DNA of 64,000 nt from Leucocoprinus leucothites (taxonomy: Eukaryota; Basidiomycota; Agaricomycetes; Agaricales; Agaricaceae), in assembly GCA_013368445.1 (NCBI GenBank), contig JAACJO010000001.1, positions 1,798,001 to 1,862,000 on the forward strand, read 5' to 3'. Made by a program: the position numbers and the translations under genes. Positions 58,851 through 64,000 of this stretch are shown here, piece by piece (position 1 is the first letter of the stretch; every line of letters starts with the position of its first letter). The notes beneath the pieces were generated by a model that did not search any database, was not told the origin of the DNA, and saw only the letters and a list, made by a program, of their open reading frames with translations.

Positions 58851-59021
58851 GGGTGGAGGACCACCGCGCAAGAGTCTGTCCGTCCAATCTCTTTCACTTC
58901 CTTTTAAGCCCAGTCCAGTCCCGAACTGGCTCGGCCCGGCTCACTTCACATCACATCATCATACAATGCATAATATTTTCAATGTGCCTAGAATCCCATA
59001 GCTAACTAGCTCATATCTCCT

Positions 59022-59731
59022 CTACTCCTGCGACACTACAGGGAACTCAAATACAACATCCTTGCCAGTCAGGCGGCGGTACACAGATGAGAACGAGTCA
59101 AGCTTGTACTCGAGTGATGTTGCGTCCTTTGAGTCAAGGAACCTGTGCAATTCATTCCATGAGTACTCGAATTTACTCCTTCAGACTCAATACATACACT
59201 TTCAACAGTTTTGAGCCGTCAACGCTGATGCGGGTCCTCTTGCCGACAATCTCAGTGGGGAAAACGAGGTCTTCGAGGATCTTTTCATGGACACTAGTGA
59301 GGGTGCGGCTACGGGGCCTCTTCTGCTTGACGCGCGAGTTACGGGTAGGCTTGCGCAGCATCCTGCGCTGGGCAATGAATACAACGTGACGGTCGGAGAA
59401 CTTCTTTTCGAGCTCTCGCGTCAGCCTGCCATCAATATCCCTCGTAAGTCGCCCAAATCAATTAATCCCAGTGATCAAGATCAACCAACCTGGCCTGGAC
59501 TTTGTGGAAAGCCTTCAATTGGGGAACTGGGACGAAGATAACAATGGCCTTCTTGCCGCCACGGACATCAACTTCACGGGCAGCAGAAATTTGTAGGGCC
59601 CGAAGCTCAGTCTTGAGTTCGGGGACGTTATTCTCGAGGTCAACGAGTGCCTGGGCAACTTCGGTCTCAATGGCATCGGGGGATGTGGTGGGCGCATTGG
59701 CGGTACGGAGAATCTTGTGGTTGATGGACAT
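59022..59731 (-). CDS. RPS7: 40S ribosomal protein S7 (eS7)
   Basis: Small-subunit ribosomal protein, 201 residues from exons 59731-59490, 59440-59198 and 59142-59022. Conserved blocks: [79 protein letters not shown] and [14 protein letters not shown]. Splicing of intron 2 at donor 59197 restores KVFLDSKD. The leader is probably also split: a donor at 59897 (GTGAGT) and an acceptor at 59749 would remove a 149-nt 5' UTR intron, ending 17 nt before the ATG, a common arrangement in ribosomal genes. Length is typical. Confidence 0.96.
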
Positions 59732-59898
59732 CTTGATGAGAGAAAGCCCTGTTCAACGTACAAGTCAGCACCACATCCAGGTTTTGATCATGCCATCCAG
59801 CCTATCCTCTCCATAATCCGCATTTCCAGCCCGACAAAGTCAACAATGACCTCTCCAGCAGTACTTTAGACGACAGACAGACGTGAATCGTACTCACC

Positions 59899-60708
59899 AG
59901 ACCTTTTGGCGACGACGGCGACGGCGGATGGAGGACTTCTTGATTACAGGCGAGCGAGGGGACTTGCCACAACAATGCCAAACTGAGAAGTGGACTCTTT
60001 CCTGATTTGGAAGGCGGCTCGACTTGTCACAAACTCAGCTCGTTTGCTTCTGCACTATTCGCTCCCCCTCTAGTCTTGACAGCCCTCTTGCTCGCCCACA
60101 CCCCCCCTACTTACCGCCTTCCGGCTTTGTACTCTGACCGTCCTCTCGGCCAACTCTCACCCCACCAAGTCCAAAACCCCAGCCTCGTCCTTGCCGCTCG
60201 GCACCACTGCACTTCCACCGATTGTCCACCTCCGAGTCACCTCAACCCGCTTAACATTCACACCGATTTTCCTTTGCTTATTCTTGTCTCATAATTGCTA
60301 CCGTCTTATCTGGACGTATCTCTAACCAAATCAGCCCTTGTCCTATTTCTGCACCATGAACTCCCCGATGATCACGAATATGCCTTGGACCCATCTATAA
60401 TGCCATGGTACATTTACCGGCTCATTCTTCGAAGCCATTACATGAACACCCGTGATCAAGATATACGGACCGTCCCCGTAGGCCCCATATATTCAATTCA
60501 CTCGTACTCCCAGCTTCATATACGCACGCCTCATTTTCGCGGCTTCCCAGTTTCCCAAAAACAGCAATATGCGACAGCCTATATAATGACATCATGTCGG
60601 TAGAATACCTCATTCGAATAGACTCGTTTGGAACCTGCTCCAAGAAGCATCACCACCTGACCTAGCGGCTACATCCATCGCATTCAGCCGGCCAATCATC
60701 TGCTTCGT
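59899..60708. other. RPS7 upstream region and CNS1 3' UTR
   Basis: About 810 bp. The minus strand just upstream of the putative RPS7 leader exon has a GGCGAC-like repeat (59906-59935). A 95-codon plus-strand frame at 60007-60294 has no family character and is not called. Confidence 0.5.
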
Positions 60709-61993
60709 TCAATCCTTATCCCGCGTTGCTTTGAATTCTTCTACCCATTTCTTCTCAACATCTGTGCCCTTGGGCAACACCACAAACGTCAGACACCCAT
60801 CCTTTAGCTCCAGACCGTCCTTTGGCTCCCCCGCCTTTGCTTTAGCCGCATTACACACATCGAGAAGCGTCATATTCTTTCCGACTTTTAGTAGTCGTTT
60901 TCGGTGCGTCATAGCATATATAGTGAGCCTCCCATTAATGTATTCGTTGTCCTTATCCCACTCTGGAGGTGGTGCATTCGGAGGGAACATAGCTTCTAGA
61001 TGTGCTGTGAATGGCGTGCTCTCGATAAAGTCCGTTATCACGTCCGATGTTGCGTATTGAGGATAAAGGAAGAAGACCGGGACAATTAGTGTGGAATTGG
61101 AGGTGTCGTCCGGAGCCCAATGAGGCGCATATGGGTTTGACGAACCATCCGGTTTTGGTATATCTATGATGTTGCGCGCCTGGTATATAAGCATTATCAG
61201 TCGACCCGTTCCGTTGGATAGCTGAGTGGTAAAAAAGAACGAACCTGGTACGCTGCTGTAAGGACTCCTTTTGCTTCCTGCTCCTTCTTGATCCGCTGCT
61301 CCCTTGCCTGCTCGCGTGCTTCTTTCTCCTTCTTGGCTTTCAGGGTCCCCTCATACACGGTTCTCACCCCGGTGTTATCGTGGTCGAAGGCAAGACATCG
61401 TTTGCAGCAGTCAATGGCTTCGTCTACCCGTTCCAAAGCTAATAATGCCAATGCTGAGCGATAATAAGCTTTTGAACACTTCTCATTGTTGGAGATAGCC
61501 TTCGAGCAGTCTCTAAGTACCGAGCCGTAATTTTCTACAACAATACAGTACTCCATGTGAGATTTATTCTACCCGGAGACAAGATAAGCATACGCACTAA
61601 GCTCCAGATTACAGGCAGCGGCATTACACAGGAGTGCCTCCAGGATCGGCCTGTCTTCGGGCCCGGCGTCGACACCTTGTTTGTAGAACTTAAGCGCCTC
61701 TCTATATCGTTTGCCCTTGAAGTACTCGTTCCCTTGTTCCTTGAAGTTGAGTGCGATTTCTGTTTCCAGAGAATTAACGGGAAATGAATGCGGATTCTGG
61801 AAGAGAATAAGTAGCGACCTCACCCACCATCCGGAGTCCCTTCGTATGCTAGGCTCTGAAGTGCCGAAATCGCTGTGTTTTCCGTGTCTTCACCTGGAAG
61901 GCTTTTCATGAACAGGGGGACATCATCGAATCCAGCAAGAACATCGCCAATGTTTCTTTCTGGGGCCAGTTGTGGCCCTACTCCATCAGTCAT
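60709..61993 (-). CDS. CNS1: Hsp90 co-chaperone Cns1/TTC4
   Basis: TPR co-chaperone that binds Hsp90/Hsp70 and, in yeast, is essential for folding eEF2. Four exons: 61993-61828, 61759-61598, 61534-61245, 61179-60709, giving 362 residues. The N-terminus has the early acidic Phe/Met motif (DDVPLFMKSLP). Three TPRs lie at about 60-170 (LNFKEQGNEYFKGKRYREAL, NAAACNLEL, KCSKAYYRSALALLAL), followed by a charged helix (KAKKEKEAREQAREQRIKKEQ) and the C-terminal wheel domain (STLIVPVFFLYPQYATSDVI, LTFVVLPKGTDVE). Length is close to yeast Cns1 (385). With STI1 it is the second Hsp90 co-chaperone in this window; no physical link is implied. Confidence 0.9.
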
Positions 61994-63227
61994 GTTTGAC
62001 CAGACTTAACGTGAGTGGAGAAAGTAGGAGATCAAAGGAGCTGCAAATCAACCATTCCGTGGTCATTTGTTGATTAGATCACAATTTTACGAGCGCCTAT
62101 CACATCATGGCCCGGAAGGTAGATCATATATGGCGCTTATTACTTGATATTCAATCACTTGCCCTGGAAACTCACCCATGACTCCTCCTGCAAACGCACG
62201 GGTCCTATGGGCAACCAATCAAACTGAGCAAAGCGCACCGCTCCTGTGTTCCAATTTTTTCAGGTCAATTATTGTAACTCCACCTATGTTTTGACGCGTT
62301 GCTACAGAATTATATTCTTTTTCTGGCGTTATCCAACGCTGGCGATCCACAGGGTTCCGCAGGGGTCAACGTGCCGCGTAATAACACTGCTGGTTCGCTT
62401 CCGGTGATTGAAAGCGAACAGAAGCGTTACTTAGGGGTGTTACATATATCATTTAGAAGTCTCATAGCCTCGATGTCACTGATACTTTGAACTTAAACTA
62501 CCGCGAGATCTTAGATAAACCGCATCTAGACCGCAGGCAATTGCTCGGCAATGATTTACTGAGCAACAGTTCGACATGGTGGGCCAAACTTCCACTTGCT
62601 GAAAAAGCCTTCGTGGGGAATCGATGATCATAGCGACTGCCTCGAGACTTGAAATTTTGACGTGTGGCTCAGAAGATTCCTGCTGCCAAGTCAAAGTAAA
62701 ATTAGACGATGCCCTCGAGGCAGCCCAGAATGCTCCCTTTAAGTCTAATGTCTGCAATAATCATAATTGGATGCTATACGGACAATCAGTTTCCATCCGG
62801 CTGTTGCACTTGTCCGAGTCGAACGAAACTGGAAAAGTCGAGGAGCATGTAGTGCCGGTAATGTGAAAACCTAGACCCGACTTGGGGCGTGCTAGATGTG
62901 AGGAATCGCTTCGACATACTTTTATGTCAGTCAAGGACACAAGGCCTCAGCTCGGAGCCCAAAGTGATTCGATCTTATGGCCCTTGACCGGTTGACCGGT
63001 TGACCAGGGGGACAGCAGACACAACGATCACTTTCGTATCGCCATTAGTTCTTTGGATTTTTACGCCCCTGAGTCTATTTGCGATACAAATATTGGCTAT
63101 GGGTACTTTGGGTCTTAACCCATTCGGTTGGATTGCCGGCGCGGAACTGCCGGCGGGAGAGACCAGCCAGTTTGCTCTCGCTCTCACTCTCATCTGGTCC
63201 TTGTATTGCCCTCCTGCTAGATAATTG
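61994..63227. other. divergent region between CNS1 and L2HGDH
   Basis: 1.2 kb, no supported gene. Frames at 62299-62490 and 62624-62866 (+) are short and without motifs. A tandem TTGACCGG repeat lies 220 bp before the L2HGDH start. A minus-strand frame at 62975-63310 overlaps the L2HGDH exon and is a shadow. Confidence 0.5.
62984..63005. repeat. tandem TTGACCGG octamer
   Basis: Two full copies and a partial third of the 8-mer TTGACCGG, placed in the promoter zone of the following gene. Spacing of 8 bp puts copies on different helix faces. It may be a transcription factor site or chance. Confidence 0.5.
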
Positions 63228-64000
63228 ATGAAAAAGCTTCGAGCACTCACGCGAGCACTCAATGAAAGCGGCAAGTTTAGATACAAGGCACGCCTAGATC
63301 CCTCCTCCAATGATTGATGTTGATCACTTTTCCTGCAGTCACCAGAGCAAGCCTTTGACTATTTGGTCATAGGCGGAGGTGAGCTTCTTCTCTAGTTGCA
63401 TGCATCCTGTCATATACTCTGTCTAACATTGCAACCGATCACGGTAACGATCGAACTAGGTGTGGTTGGTCTAGCAATAGCACAAAGACTTTCCCAGCGT
63501 TTTCCGTCCAAATCGACGTTTTTGGTTGAACGACACGGTCGAGCCGGGGAAGAGACCAGGTAAATGAGCCGAGCGCTATATCCATAATTGTCCGGAACTC
63601 AACTCTAACGGGTGGCTTCATTTATCTTTCTATTCCCTTTGTTGCTCCAGCTCTCGCAACTCCGAGGTCATCCATTCCGGTGAGTCGATTTATATTTCTC
63701 CATTTATGTGTCTGGATGATTATATTATGTCCTCTCTGTGTTCAAAGGGTCAGGGTTTGCTGACTCACTTCTTGCGTCTATCCTCTTGTGCATATAGGGC
63801 TTTACTATCCTCCGGAATCTCTGAAGACGAGGCTATGCCTCCGTGGCCGCGACATGATGTATGAGCGCTGTAAGGCGTTCAATGTCCCATACAAACAGGT
63901 CGGGAAACTGGTCGTAGCGAAGGAATCTCAGCGGGACTACGTTCGTAACCTTCATGCCAAATCTCTCAGGCTCCAATGGCCACCTCATAGCCCTCTCCCT
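63228..64000 (+). CDS. L2HGDH: L-2-hydroxyglutarate dehydrogenase (5' part)
   Basis: FAD-dependent mitochondrial enzyme that oxidises L-2-hydroxyglutarate to 2-oxoglutarate. The window holds exons 63228-63287, 63339-63378, 63460-63559, 63651-63679 and 63798 to the edge; the rest lies outside. The first exon MKKLRALTRALNESGKFRYK is basic and amphipathic, as in a targeting peptide. The FAD-binding motif FDYLVIGGGVVGLAIAQRL is rebuilt across introns 1 and 2; [26 protein letters not shown] is the DAO-family block with the His-Ser-Gly-Ile/Leu-Tyr-Tyr core. Intron 1 (63288-63338) appears to be GC-AG, since no GT donor keeps both frame and start. Introns 2-4 are longer (81-118 nt) than the local norm. 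Confidence 0.88.

Noticed and set aside
60007..60294. 95-codon plus-strand frame rich in Pro, Leu and His
   Set aside because: It mirrors a pyrimidine-rich promoter of RPS7 and has no family character.

Overview
The window is nuclear DNA of a filamentous fungus, most likely a mushroom-forming basidiomycete (Agaricomycetes). The evidence is dense genes on both strands split by many short introns (mostly 45-70 nt, GT-AG with a few GC-AG), short intergenic gaps, and a fungal housekeeping gene set that includes Zn2Cys6, RGS/DEP, Gpc1-type and Ncp1-type proteins. I reconstructed 27 protein-coding genes by hand-splicing. For every multi-exon model the exon lengths sum to whole codons and the junctions restore family motifs. 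The last gene runs off the right edge. No rRNA, tRNA, CRISPR array or intact transposon was recognised.

Layout. 0-1 kb: fragmentary sequence with coiled-coil-like pieces. 1-10 kb: Gpc1 acyltransferase (+), tRNA adenosine deaminase TAD1 (-), EF-hand MscS channel (-), Ncp1-like coiled coil (+). 10-23 kb: isochorismatase-fold protein (-), a large coiled-coil protein (+), an NDUFA4/MLRQ-like subunit (+), ARA2-type aldo-keto reductase (+), AP-3 mu (+), Hsp90 co-chaperone STI1 (-). After a 2.5-kb gap come a Zn2Cys6 transcription factor (+) and Nup120/Nup160 (-). After a 2.6-kb gene-poor stretch: a small orphan gene (+), a cytochrome-b5/MAPR-like protein (-), an RGS protein (-), an unknown conserved-looking coiled-coil protein (+), an alpha/beta-hydrolase-like protein (+), UXS1 (-), ENP1/bystin (+), a dienelactone-hydrolase/SnoaL-type protein (-), RPL3 (+), a PPR protein (+), AMMECR1 (-), a Rab-like GTPase with a long insertion (-), RPS7 (-), CNS1 (-) and the start of L-2-hydroxyglutarate dehydrogenase (+).

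This is core-genome housekeeping: translation and ribosome assembly (RPL3, RPS7, ENP1, TAD1), Hsp90 co-chaperones (STI1, CNS1), trafficking (AP-3 mu, Rab), nuclear pore, signalling (RGS, Zn2Cys6 factor), nucleotide-sugar and small-molecule metabolism. There is no operon-like pathway cluster. The most notable points are gene-structural: an RPL3 gene that starts with a 5-nt coding exon followed by a 10-nt microexon, several GC-AG introns, a NAGNAG acceptor, a stop-free 51-nt intron in the transcription factor, and a Rab-like GTPase whose G4 motif is degenerate and followed by about 155 inserted residues. I did not find a convincing previously undescribed multi-gene system.
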